Of a stretch of DNA of 64,000 nucleotides, positions 1 to 11,600 are shown in pieces (position 1 is the stretch's first letter; every line of letters begins with the position of its first letter). Under the pieces are notes generated by a model, which was given only the letters and a program-made list of their open reading frames with translations, made no database searches and was not told the DNA's origin. A program made the translations under genes and the position numbers. The DNA lies in NCBI GenBank assembly GCA_036850595.1, contig CM072148.1, positions 3,442,100 to 3,506,099 on the forward strand, given 5' to 3'. This stretch comes from Rhyacichthys aspro (lineage: Eukaryota > Chordata > Actinopteri > Gobiiformes > Rhyacichthyidae).

Positions 1-5
1 TTTGT

Positions 6-1325
6 GATATTTTAGGCTTCAGTATAGTTAATTACTTTTGCACCATTTCAAGAGCTTATGTGGCATCTACATTATACGTCACACTAGACATTAGTTTATC
101 TTTTTAATCCCAAACACAATGCTTTAGAAAACAGTGGGTCACTTTTTTAACTTATCTTTCCTTAAACTTAAGTGGAATAAGATGGAATACTAAAAGGTTA
201 GTTGAAAAAATGTTTGGCTTTTGGCAGTTTTAAGCCAAACCTATGACATTTTAGATGTTATATAATTTCAATCATTAATTGCATTGACCAGTAGGATCTG
301 TACTTTGAAAATGATTTGTACAAAAGCATTCTGTGTCCCATTTAAGAAGCCTATACAAGGTCTTCATAAGCAGTCCAAAAGGAAAAAAATAGTGTTTGGA
401 GAAACTAAACCGAAAAGCACATGGCTAATTTGCATAGGTGTTAAATATAAAGCTAAAGAGGCTAATGCCTTTATGATGGGCTCCAGAACTAGTGCAGAAT
501 AGTGAAAAACAGACTATTTTTTAGCAAGAAACTGAGGAAAAGGAGCGATCTTACTGTAATACTACCTCAGACAAGGAAACGATACAGAATAATTCATCTG
601 TTAGTATCTTGTGTATTAGATTTATAGACCTACAGCCCATAAAAAAAACAAAACAAAACCTTTCTTCTTTGGGAAAGGTAAAGAAGAGCTAAAGCTAACT
701 GTTCATGGCGGTGTGCTGCAGGTTTACGTGATCGGTCTAAGCTCTTTTAATAAACATTTGCCTGGTGCGTGATAAGTTGATTACTTGTTTTGTTACGTTT
801 TATGACATATATTATACATCTGTGGTACTCAATGAACATAAAGAACTCCTACAGTTTGGCGTTATATATTTTTCCTGCCGATATGGTGGATAGCGCGTAC
901 TAAACTTAGATGACATCCAGACCCTTACATTTTCCACCAAAACACATCGTCCTTACACTAATGAGCCAGAGCTTTAACTAAACTGCGAATGACTCAGCGG
1001 AAGACAAGCAACACTTTTTTCCTCGTTAATTAGTCTCCAGCAAGACGTAAGAATCCCTGCAGAACACTTACTGTATCCCCAGGTAAATGGATGCGTGACA
1101 ATGAGCGACGCCTTCACTGAAGAGACATAAATGTGGAGAAAATAAGAAACTGAACTCAGTGGCTAAAGTATATCCTCCATCAATATCAGATTTTATTTTG
1201 CATATGAAGAATTCCTGATATCCATGCATACAGTAAATGAGCTCACAGGGTGGCAGAGACAGAGTGAGATTTTTCTACTAAAATATATACTCCACCTAAT
1301 GAAAGGGACAGTATTGCAAGGTCTC
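6..1325. other. Gene-free stretch, copy A left end
   Basis: No coding exon is recognised. Bases 6-640 differ from copy B at many positions, including a 22-bp indel near 567-588. In contrast about 730-1325 is almost identical between the copies. Confidence 0.6.

Positions 1326-1376
<51 letters not shown>
1326..1376. repeat. (AAT)n microsatellite, copy A
   Basis: A perfect trinucleotide array of about 17 units. The corresponding array in copy B (39154-39198) is two units shorter. It produces poly-Ile frames on both strands that are not genes. Confidence 0.97.
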
Positions 1377-2752
1377 GACAGCAGCAACCCACATTGTTTG
1401 CACTCAGTTAGTGTTACAGTGTCACAAAAAGGTTAATAAAATCGGTTAAATTCATTTATTTATAAACGTCTCTTTATATTTTCACCACATTTTGTAGAAA
1501 GTTTCATTGGCCTCAGAAAAAGTGTCTTCATTTAAAGAGAATGTTGGGTTTTTCTCAGTCGTGTCGTATGTGGATGTCCTAATAGTGACGGTATTAGCTC
1601 TAGTAGCTCGCTAAGAGTCAGGAAGCAACAGTTTAAACAAAGCAGTAAATGAAGAACAGCTGATGTACTGTTAAATTAGATTTCCTGATGTATGTATTTG
1701 ATTAGTAACTTGGTCTCACATTGCATTTTATAAACTTAAACAAACAAATATCAATTTATGAGGGGGTGGTTTTATTCTAAATGAAGAAGAACTGCTAAAA
1801 TGGGAGAAATAATGTGAAAATGTAAGTTTGTATATGGAGCCCAGCTTTTGGATTTGAAATTGTATGTCTCATTAACATTAGGACATCTCTTTTTCTTTTA
1901 TTAATTTGTAATCTCTACATTATAAAATAGCACCAGAGAGACCTAGATTGGAAAAAATAATAATAATAGTTAGCAATGGCTAATTAGCTGATGCTATATT
2001 TGAATAATCATCAGCATTCGGCCTGAAAAATGAGGGTAATACTAAAATGAAGTCTTGTTGTAGGCAAGATAAATGTTACTAAATAATAAACTGACTCATC
2101 ATTAGACACGTTTCCAGTAGAAGCTTAAGTAAAAGCTAAAAAATCTCAGAAATATGCAGCTTTTTTGCCCGACTGAGAATTTTCAGTTCTTTAATCAACA
2201 AAGAGTTTAGCTCCAACTTTTCTTAACCAAACCACACTGTTTCAAATCGTTTTTTTTTTAAATGTTTTTTTTTTAAATGCTTCTGACTCTAGCTCTCCAG
2301 ACTGAGGCAGCATTACTAAAGCTAATTTACTGAAGCTAATTTACTAAAGCCACGGACAACCACATACGACACTCCCAAACCTTCAACATTCACTTTAACC
2401 ATATGCTGATATATTTACTGTATATCTACAGGACATTTGATACAAAATAAATACTCATATAATGCATGATACATGTATACCATCTGTAAACATGAGAACA
2501 AAACAGACATCATATATTTACTGTACTACTGCAAAGTCAAAACAAAAGTGCCTGATAAACAATGATAATATGCACCCTTGTTTTGTTTTTTTTTTAGTTT
2601 AGTTTTTTTCTTTTACTGTGATTGTTTTGAGGTCAGATAGCACCTTGCAACAGTTTGCAGACAAAAAGAATCCATTTCAGGTCCATATTTGGTATTTGAC
2701 TTGTTCTGTATGTCTGAATCACAGTTAGTCCGATCAGGTCTGGAGCTCTGGC
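1377..2752 (-). other. 3' flank and probable 3' UTR of mtnr1a copy A
   Basis: This stretch lies downstream of the receptor exon and has no convincing coding frame. The first clear AATAAA hexamers on the minus strand are at about 1897-1902 and 1770-1775, roughly 0.85-1 kb past the ancestral stop; either could end the transcript. Near 2250-2277 a T-run followed by AAATG is present twice in tandem here but once in copy B. A 41-bp segment near 1669-1709 is absent from copy B. Confidence 0.4.
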
Positions 2753-2811
2753 TCAAACCGAGTCCACTTTAACCTGGTTATTGTTGGTCATCAGCGGCGA
2801 CGGCTTGCTTT

Positions 2812-3620
2812 TTAGCCGTTCCCAGCGTCGTTGGAGCTGTCCTGGAAGAAGATTCTCGCCGTGCAAACCGACACGACGATGCGCTTGTACTCGCGCCGGA
2901 AGTTCTGATTCAGCACACCATACACGATGGCGTTAAGGCAGCTGTTGAAGTAGGCCATGAAGTAGCTGGCCACGAATAACCACTCGGGGATGAGGGGTAT
3001 CACCACTTCGGGTTTGATGGCCACCGCTAAACCGATGAAGTTGAGGGGCGCCCAGCAAACGGCGAACAGCACAAACACAACAAACATCGTGACAAAGTTC
3101 CTGACGTCGTGCGGCGTCAGTTTGGGCCGATTGTCCGGCTTCACCCTCCTCCTCACCTGAATGACCAGAATCCAGATGCGTAAGTAGCAGTATGTGACAA
3201 TCATGATGGGTAAAATGAAGTGAAAGAAGACCACGGCGATGGTGTAGGCCGAGCTAGCCGACTGCTCGAAAGTGCAGGAGTAAACTCTGGGGTCGTACTG
3301 CAGAGAACCCACAAAAAGATTGGGCACGATGGCCACCACAGTCAGCGCCCAGATGATCATGACGTAGCAGACCGAGTTCTTGTCGCTGTACAGTTTGTCG
3401 TATTTGAGGCTGTGGCAGATGTAGCAGTAGCGGTTGATGGCGATGCCGGTGATGTTGAAGATGGAGCCGATGACGCTGACGCCCATGAGGAAGCCGCTGA
3501 TCTGACAGTGCATGTAGCCCAGGCTCCAGCCATTGTGGAAGATGGAGCTGAGGACCAGAGGGTAGGGGTAGATGGCCACCACGAGGTCCGCCACCGCCAG
3601 GCTCACCACGAAGATGTTCC
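2812..3620 (-). CDS. mtnr1a: Melatonin receptor 1A, terminal coding exon, copy A (C-tail truncated by frameshift)
   Basis: This is exon 2 of a G-protein-coupled melatonin receptor, which couples circulating melatonin to Gi at the plasma membrane. The exon starts after a splice acceptor (CCACAG at 3621-3626, minus strand) with two bases of a split Gly codon, then NIFVVSLAVADLVV (TM2). It contains the NRY motif typical of melatonin receptors in place of DRY, the CWAPLN motif of TM6 and NAIVY in TM7. It matches copy B except for one synonymous change (3385) and a lesion at 2821-2824, where three C and an A replace a run of five C. That 1-base loss plus substitution turns the tail after DSSNDAG into NG and a stop (2812-2814). 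It removes 22 residues including the terminal DSV; the ancestral stop would lie at 2753-2755. The seven-helix core encoded here is intact. Exon 1 was not found. The shift could be a real mutation or a homopolymer sequencing error. Confidence 0.93.
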
Positions 3621-3640
3621 CTGTGGAAACAAACCGGACA
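3621..3640 (-). other. mtnr1a: Splice acceptor of mtnr1a exon 2, copy A
   Basis: Read on the minus strand, a short pyrimidine-rich stretch (GGTTTGTTTCCACAG) ends directly before the GG of the split glycine codon. The site is identical in copy B, so splicing into copy A should still be possible. Confidence 0.8.
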
Positions 3641-4049
3641 ATCAGGAGTCAAATGGGGGAATACAGATGTTATTCATTCATAAACCTGTTGGAAATGTCT
3701 ACATTGGCTGCACATAAGTGATATCTTACAGGTTTGCAACATGAAACGTTTAAATCCCAGAAAAGTACTCAGTTGCAAGCTCCATTTGCATCGGTTTCAT
3801 AGATTTTGCTCCTAAAAGTATGATTTTATAATGTTTTGTAAAGAAAATAGTCTACAAATTAAGTTACCAAAGAAGATAGCAATTGGTATTTATTTTATTA
3901 TTTATTCCCTTTTAAATATTAGGAAGTGTATGACTATAGTAAATATTTTTGGGTTATATCTGTCCCTAATTAGTGGAAGGCTCTGTTTATTCATTCATTT
4001 GTTAATTTATTTTAAGTTATTATTGCTCAAAGCCTGGTTTATTCAATGG

Positions 4050-4920
4050 AAAAGACCCTGACGAAAATCAAAATAAGCTTTAAACGATCATTGCTGAAAC
4101 ATCAGAGAACAAAATCATTAAAACTGCAAACACAAGCAGAACATCAGCAAAAACCTTTACAGACAATCATTTATTTGAAACTCTAGTTTGATCCAAAACT
4201 CTGCCACGGGGTAAATGTCCCGAGGCAGGGTCCTCACAGTCCATGTGTCTGCTCGTATTTCAGCACACAGTCGTATGTAATGTAATGTAGGCCCAATTTA
4301 TGCAGGGGAGAATTTGCATAAATGTATTTGGTAGCGTCCCTCGACAACTCAGCAGACCTCTCTTTAATAGTCACTTTTTGACGTTAATGAATTATGAAAA
4401 GGCTTTTTAATTGTAATTGCTTGAAAGGGGTCCACGCGGTGCATGTGCCAGACTAATGTGATTTACAGGTTGGGGCCGCAATCAAGGGCGAACAAGTCCT
4501 TTCTGTCTGATCGAATCGAGTATATGTGGTTTGCTGAAGGACATTTTGGACTCTTCAAGGTGGCAGTGTTACGCCCCTGTTCTACCTTAATGTTTCATAT
4601 AAAGGTGTAGCACTGAACAAACACGATTCTAATATATGAACGGTGATCGAGATACACATCAGCATCTTTTATTTCCCGTTATAAAGGTATTTGTCGTTCC
4701 ATTTTGTTTGGCTTGAAAGCAAAATGCTCCCTCGGCATGGTGTGCTATTTACCTTCTACACTAAATCCATAATCTTAATGTCAACACATGCTCATCCAAA
4801 TGCAGCCAGACAAATATTAGAGTGAGCCTTGAGATTAGATCCAGTGGGTGGTTATGTCATAGAAGAGAAGACAAAGCAGTGGAAAGCATACGTAAAAATT
4901 AAATAAATCGTACTCAACAA
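4050..4920. promoter_or_regulatory. Candidate conserved non-coding block, mtnr1a intron 1/upstream, copy A
   Basis: Only about half a dozen bases differ from copy B over about 870 bp, while the adjoining 3790-4050 shows roughly ten changes in 250 bp. The block is non-coding in all frames. It contains homeodomain-like TTAATGAATTA and TTTTTAATTGTAATTG stretches and an octamer-like ATTTGCATAA at 4312-4321. It lies 5' of the receptor exon on the gene's strand, so it may be an intronic enhancer. This is inference from local conservation only. Confidence 0.35.
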
Positions 4921-5279
4921 TTTGTAGCCAGAAAAAACTAAACAAACTGGGGACATAGAAACTTATCCTGACTATATCTGACTCAGGTACAAATATAAAC
5001 TCTGTAATAAACAAACAAAAAGCAATTACAATGCCTCCAAAAATGAACTAAATAAAATTAATTATTTAAAAATTCAGTGCAGCAAAAAAATTGAAGCAGC
5101 TGCTGTAATATTGGAAAAAACAAAAAGCTAAATAAGCACTCAAGTGGTGGTGAAAAATACTAATGTGGCAACGACCAAAAAAAAAACTTTCTTTAAAAGC
5201 TTAAAGAAAAAAAAAAAAAGAAAAAAGAAAAAATTGCAACTGCTTTGATAATGAAAAAAACAAAAACAAAAAAAACAAT

Positions 5280-5405
5280 TGTAGTCTACTAATAGCAGTG
5301 GGTATTTGCTCTCTGTTGTTCAAAAGCCCAATGCAGGGATGGTCCATGTTGTTCAGTACAGCATCCGTCCTGTCAGTCTCTTTTTCTGAGGCCAATTTTA
5401 TATTA
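5280..5405. mobile_element. Possible retroelement relic, copy A
   Basis: The run from AGCAGTGGGTATTTG through ATGCAGGGATGGTCCATG to CTGTCAGTCTCTTTTTCTG resembles, as I recall it, a LINE-derived repeat very common in teleost genomes (an inverted reverse-transcriptase 3' region with the phrase 'atgcaggg..gtccatg'). It is preceded by an A-rich tract (5178-5278). It is degraded and not coding. Confidence 0.35.
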
Positions 5406-5638
5406 AACTGCTGCATTTTACATCCAACAAATGAGCCAAAGTTGTTTAAAATGAGTGAATATATATTTATTCATTATTTTATGTCATTCACACCCATTAC
5501 CTTTTTGTATTTGAGTCCCACCTTGGCGTCTTTTACTGCAGTCTGTCACGTCGTACATGTTTTTGTGCTCGAGGGGAGGAAATATCCGGAATAGTTACAG
5601 CCTCTGTGCGAGTCGACACCACAGTTGTTAATAATGGC

Positions 5639-5719
5639 TGGCCTAGAGGGCAGCTGAGGCACCGACAGTGAACTCACCATCTGGGAATTCAGAAACACGG
5701 TGACCAGGATTCAAGCTCC
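5639..5719 (+). mobile_element. tRNA-like (SINE head or tRNA pseudogene) segment, copy A
   Basis: TGGCCTAGAGG at 5639-5649 fits a pol III A box with one mismatch. GGATTCAAGCTCC at 5707-5719 resembles a B box with one extra base. The spacing would suit a class II (Leu/Ser) tRNA with a long variable arm. No acceptor-stem pairing is visible, so a functional tRNA is unlikely; a decayed tRNA-derived SINE is the better guess. Confidence 0.25.
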
Positions 5720-5749
5720 TTATCCTCGGCACAAAGAACCAGAGCACCT

Positions 5750-7240
5750 GCCAACACGTGCTGGAATGCACCTCTGGTATGTTCACAGCCGTGACGCACG
5801 CTTTAACGTCATACCAGTCTTGAACTTCGCCGTGACACGCTTTTTTTTACAATCACACAATGGTCTTTGAAGGATCGAGAAGAATAGTGTGAAATTGTAG
5901 AATGGAATCAAAGATGAAATATACAGGAGTCACATTTCCCTTTGATTCCAGTTGCACAAAGAAAAAGGAAGGAAAGCTTTGTCATTACTGCTATTATTTT
6001 TATTTTTAAAGACAGGTCTCACAAATCAGAATTCCCTACTTCCACTACTCCACCTTTTCTACCTCTGTGAATTACTGGGTGTCATGTTGCATTTTGAGAG
6101 CCCTAACTTTTCTCCAGGCTGCATTTTCACAGCTGTCAGTGGTATCAGAGGTCTATAGGGTAGCGAGCGGCTCCGGTTCACTCTCTCTCGATGTGACAAC
6201 ACCCAATCCCGATGACAAGATGCAGTCCTTGTACGTCAGGTGGGAGCTAAATGCATTCTGTATCTCCAGAATCGGCGCCGTGTGAGAGGCAGTTCCATTT
6301 CTGCGCTGACATTTTGTCTGTCGGTATCGGGACAGGACGCCGCGGACCCCCCCCTTCCACCCGTCAGTCTCACCTGATCATTAGCGGCGCCGTTGATCAG
6401 CCCGTCGGCCCGTTATCTGCTGCGCGACGCCGCTTCACGCGTGGCTATTAATTAAGTTTTGTCCTTTTGTATCTGTCATTCAGATGCCCTCTATAGGGAA
6501 TGTGGTGCACCTGCTGTTGTCATCAGACCCCAGGCTTTGGCCCGGCTTAGCAGTATGTGCATTTGAGCCCCCCGTTATGATCGCAGCTCTGTCTTTGTGA
6601 GGAGCTTAAGGGGGAGGACGTGTTTTTGAAACGTCCTATTCAAAGGGGATTTCGAGGGGTTAAATATACCCGGTGGAATTGTTTCCCGTGTGGTCTTGTG
6701 TACGCACGTGCCTCGGTTTGTGTCGAGACGAACCAAAACGGTGCTCCTGAGCGCCACCTCTGGATAAATACAACTATAAACTGATGCTAGAGTTACGGGG
6801 ATTAACAGGTTTGATCCTATTAAGAACTGGGAATGTTTGAGAGTATTACATTAGACGTTGTGCCAAAGTTGTCAAAGGTTACTCAGAAAATGCTGCATAG
6901 TGTGGTGGATATGCATCATATCTGCTTCTGCAGCAAACATAACTCCAAGAAAGAGTTGATTTATGTTATCACCATCTGCTACTGGATAGTTTAGAGAATG
7001 TAAATGATAAGAGAAGCGCGTTAGTGAGACAAAGGGTGGTTTTGTTTTCCAATAAACACTAAAACAGAGCATCTTTTTAGCTTAAAAACAAATAAAACAT
7101 GCCAGCCGCAAAAAGAGGTGAAATAGTTCATAAAACAAAGACAGAGTTGCTCAAATTTAGACTTTACGTGTCCATTAAATGTTAATAAAGTCAACACACA
7201 ACACTTAACTCGAGAAAATGAGTGAATTAGAAAGACAACA
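5750..7240. other. Gene-free stretch, copy A, partly strongly conserved between copies
   Basis: No exon is recognised. About 5870-6960 is close to identical to copy B (43640-44740). Exceptions are a short GTGTGAGA duplication present only in B near 44057 and a few substitutions. The 6180-6780 part is unusually GC-rich for the window and could be regulatory. Confidence 0.45.
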
Positions 7241-7470
7241 TTACCTTTATTCAACCAGTGGCTTATGAAAACAAGGTTAATGAGAAATGCAATCACAGAA
7301 ACAATGGGTTGAAAGATGCCAAAGATGCATTGTGTTGACAGAATTGCAGAGTCATGTGATAATTCTCTGTGGGTAATTCTTTGTAGATTCATTTCTGCGC
7401 ACAATACACTAACTGCATGCATTCCTAATGTAAAACTATTGATTGGTGGGAGTCCGGGGCTGTGTGCCAT
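7241..7470 (-). other. Exon-like open frame of unknown status, copy A
   Basis: On the minus strand an ATG in a strong context (AAAGACCATGG, start at 7470) opens a frame of about 76 codons with a hydrophobic segment (IFQPIVSVIAFLINLVFI). It ends at a possible splice donor (AAAG|GTAATG near 7241). The donor phase would fit mtnr1a exon 2, but the peptide lacks the TM1 hallmarks of melatonin receptors (the GN of TM1 and a YRNKKLRNAG-like loop), so I do not call it exon 1. Of the few differences from copy B in this frame, two are silent or near-silent and one changes Ala to Thr. Probably chance. Confidence 0.12.
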
Positions 7471-8440
7471 GGTCTTTTCTTCGTGCTAAATAAAAACACG
7501 TTTTCTGTGTTTTTGAGGAAGGTGCAGAGACAAGCTGCAAACACACAGCACAGTGAGCCACCTCCCTTTTCCTCCTCTGGCTGTTCTATACCTAACCACA
7601 GTGTTAGAGGATTTTAAAGTCCAGTCAGTGAGCATTAACAGCCTTGACCTTGACAAGGTGGTGTTGTGGGGGCCCACGGGCGGCTGGCTCTTTTGACTGC
7701 TGGACTCTCTCACTGTCTCTGTCACTAGTCTGTGATTGACGCATCGCTCCCAGTTTTCATTTGGCTTCAGGAGAGATATGGCCCGCTGCCGTGTCCCTTT
7801 CCATTTCTGCAATCCCACACTTTCGAGCAATTTCTGTTGGGATTTAGGTCCAACAGAAGCACATCTGAGTATGTTTGGCTGCAGCAGTTTGCAATAAATC
7901 TGAACATAACTTAGCGTTTAATGTGGTCGAGCAGGAACAAGGTTTATGTGACACTTGGCAAATTCGTGAGGATGCCAGTATTAATCTAAGGTCTTGGCAG
8001 AATCTAGCTGTGCAATATTAAGAAATAACTAAGCTGAACAGGAAACAGTAAATATACGACAACAAAAAATAAGTATCTCAATAAGTAGTGATCTTTAATC
8101 TCTCTTTTAACAAGTATTCAATTGTACCACAGTTATATTTAAGGCTCCTTTCAGACAAATATTTAATGTGTTATTGAAATCTGTTATTGTTATTCAAACA
8201 AATGTTATTATTATATAACACAGTGCAGCCCAAGCATCACCAGAGCCTTCATTTTAGCATATTTAGGATAAGAGCCGAACTGAAGCTGCTCTAAGCTTTA
8301 AAAAAGTAAGAATATTGCCAGGAGAATTACAGTATAACATGGCTAGGTTATTTTTATTTACTTATTTTTTTAAGTAGTTACTTGGATGTAACCCCAGTTC
8401 TATGAGTACACGGGGATTCACTATTGGTTCAAACCTAGGC

Positions 8441-8529
8441 ATAAAAAAAAACAAAAAAAACAATTAAATTAAATTAAATTAAAAAATAAATAAATTAAAA
8501 AAAAAATTTAAATAAAATAAAATAATAAA
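8441..8529. repeat. A/T-rich low-complexity tract, copy A
   Basis: Runs of A interspersed with AAATT and AAATA pentamers. Its composition and length differ from copy B (46235-46323). Confidence 0.9.
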
Positions 8530-8555
8530 CCCCGTAGGCCCCAAATAAATGTAAG

Positions 8556-8598
8556 AGGATGGATGTATGGATAGATGGATGGATAAATAAATAAATAA
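8556..8598. repeat. (GGAT)n/(AAAT)n microsatellite, copy A
   Basis: A short imperfect GGAT array that runs into AAAT units. It is shared with copy B at 46352-46393. Confidence 0.85.
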
Positions 8599-8602
8599 CA
8601 CT

Positions 8603-11600
8603 CAGATCCTCTATTCAACATTGTCTTTTAAACTGATGGATAGAAGTTTATGTGTTAAGTGAGTTGATCATAATCTCCAATATCCAATAGTAACCATAAA
8701 TAGCTCATCTGTGTAGCCTTCCTTAATGTGACAGAAAATAAGATAATGAATAATGCAACATACACACTCATTTATTACAAAAGTGCCCCAACTTTAATCG
8801 TTGGGCAGTAGTGTTGAATTGCAGCTTTGACTAAATATTAAATGTTCTTCTCCGTCAAATCAATCGTCTAATCAATATAAACAATGATATTTCATGTTAG
8901 TAGTCCTCATCTTATAGGACTATATACAGATATCTATCACCATGCAGTGGGCCTATAGTCCCTACATTTTAATTAGATATAAAATAGACACCAGAGTTTG
9001 AACAGAGTTTCTCAGAGGAGCTGCTTGTCAAGTGAACATGAGTGGGGTTTTTTTTGTGTGTTTTTGGCAGATTTTCCAAAAGGATTTAGGACCTGGCTTT
9101 ACTGGGTCAAACAGGGACTGTTGCTTCCTTGTCCTCGAGCTATTCCACTGAGATGGAAGCGCTGTGATTCGATATGGAGCTTAGCATAAGTGCAGTCTGT
9201 CTATTTTTCTTCCCTTTAAGTCTTCTGCCCTCACTTGTTCATTCACGACTTCCATCTAAGAATTTAAGCGCACTTCAGCTTCTCACCATTCAGACTTTTT
9301 CCACTCGGTTCACGGTCAAATCAATTAAAAAACTGTAGACTGCTCGAATCATATTCAAATGTTCTTTTAAGAATTTAAGAGTCAGTCAATCTCAGAGAGA
9401 GTCATCTCATTTTAGAAAAACGGTTAAGGTTAGTCTGAGAGGATCAGGAAAGAACTACAAAAGAAGCAAGTGAATGGGTACGTCTGGCCAGGCTAACAAT
9501 AATAGAGTCTTATATAATTATAGATAAAACACCGTAGGAAATCTCTTCATTAAATCTGACATTAAGCTAACACTGTTAATGTTCTTGTGTAGCAAAGTTT
9601 TCAGGATTTATAGATTTCAACACAATTTTTTTCACTAAATTGAGTAAGTTTTCTGGGTCCTAATCTACTGTAACCCAATGATGTTTGAAAATGGATAAAC
9701 TTATGATGAAAAAAAATAAAATTCAGATTTAGGAGGCGAGGAACAACGTTTTAAACTCTTCTTCTCTTTACTTTTTCTTAAATTTCCAAGTCTCTCATTT
9801 ATTTTTCGGTTTTTGTGTACGGTATAAGGCGTTGTTTATGAATTGACACATTTTTTTGAGGATAAATTGCAGACTTAGGAGAGTAAAAAGTATTTTTACT
9901 AAGATGAGGCCAAGATTTTACGAGAAATTTACCTGTTGAGACCACAGCCTCGCTCACAATAAAGGACCACACACTCATAATGAACTACAGTACTACAATT
10001 TCCAATTCCTTTACTTTAAGTACTTGAATTTCTGAAGGTCTCACTTAATTTTTCAGGCAATCCTACAAAACTCTAGGGTTCTGTGACGGTTTAAAAGAAG
10101 TTATAATAATTAAAAATGGACAAATATTCAGTAAAAACCAGACTTCCAGAGCGACTGTATCTTCCATAATGCATCGGAATGGGATTTGACGGTTAATAAC
10201 CATCCATTTTATGATTAAGGTTGAAGTACTATGCAATATGTGCTCTATACAGGAACACATTATATACTGCTTGCCCTTGAAATAATTGCTGTGTCTTCCA
10301 TGTGTTGGACATTAACTCTCTGCCTGTGAGCATACTGGGCTCATCAAACGAAGCGAACCCGAGCAGAAAGACAACAGTGACGTTTTTCCTCGAGCGAAAC
10401 CTTTCATCGTCTTATCGTTCAGTAATATTGTGCCGCGTGTAGCGTGTGACGGGCAGGTGCACACAGCCGCTCTACGTACGGGGCAGTCTAATGAAGCAGT
10501 CGTGGCCCACAGTCACACGTCTGCATAGACCTCGTCGAGGGGAGTTACGCAGGTCAAACTTGAATGTGCCAATCAGGGCCCCGCGGTCGACGTCCTGCAG
10601 CTCTTCATTTTAATGTATGTTAATGTGTGGAAAAACACCCCAGGAATATGAATACATTTGAAGTGTCAGAGCTGATGGTAATGTCACTGAAGCACAATCC
10701 CCGTCCAATAGTCTTCAGAATACTGTTTTTTTTTTAATCTGTTGCAATAAAATATAACAAGGATCAGCTACAGTTTTGCTTCTGTTATTATTACATGATT
10801 GATAATTACTTATTAAGGTTCAAAAGTGATCATATCGGTTGATGGGACAAAATATTAACGTGTAAATAGCAGAAGTGGGACAAAGTCATTGTTTTCCGAG
10901 TCACAAGTTAAATCCAAAGTCCTATACTTCAAGATTTCAAGTCCTTTCGAGTCTTTTCTAAGGAATATTTAGTTGAAAAATGATTGTCGTGATGTTTTGT
11001 CGATCAGTGATTTTAAATGTGTGGCTGCTTTTTTAGCGCTGAGTTTTACAGAGAGCATTTGAAGGCGGCGTCTCTGTGTAATCTGTCTTATTTAAGAGAA
11101 TTGTTTTGTGCACACTTTTCAAATAACATTCTTTTAATCTTCAAGTCTTTTCGGGTCAGACGCTCCGAAGTGAAGTCGTATATATAGTTTCAGCAGATAT
11201 TATTGTGCTACAAAGACTAAGATATTATCACGGCAAGAGGACTAGAAGAAAGAAGACTCAGAGTGCACATCAAATAGATCATTTCCCAATCCAACAGACC
11301 AGTCTATCTCTCATAATACGTGCCAGGAGATCAATAAGTGATTCTTCTAATGTTTTATGTTTTTCTCTGAAAGTCTGGCCATCTTCAAACTGAGTGAACC
11401 TTTGAGGATTTCGTTCTCTGCGGTGAGGGCGACCACCTGGTGCTGAATAAACTCTAGTCGATCCCATCGGGCCCGAAACTCTTTGTGGAGGATTTTCTCT
11501 GAAGATAATCGAGAGTCAAAACTGGATTAACTCCAGGATTTCTCCAAAGTTGTTACTCAGGACGGATTGTTTTGGAGGAAAGTGTTGTTGTTTTTTATGT

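Noticed and set aside
1193..1436. Poly-isoleucine frames on both strands
   Set aside because: Translations of the AAT microsatellite.
3220..3717. 165-codon plus-strand frame opposite the receptor exon (and 40989-41429)
   Set aside because: Antisense shadow of the mtnr1a exon; its His/Asp/Val-rich composition is the complement of GPCR codons.
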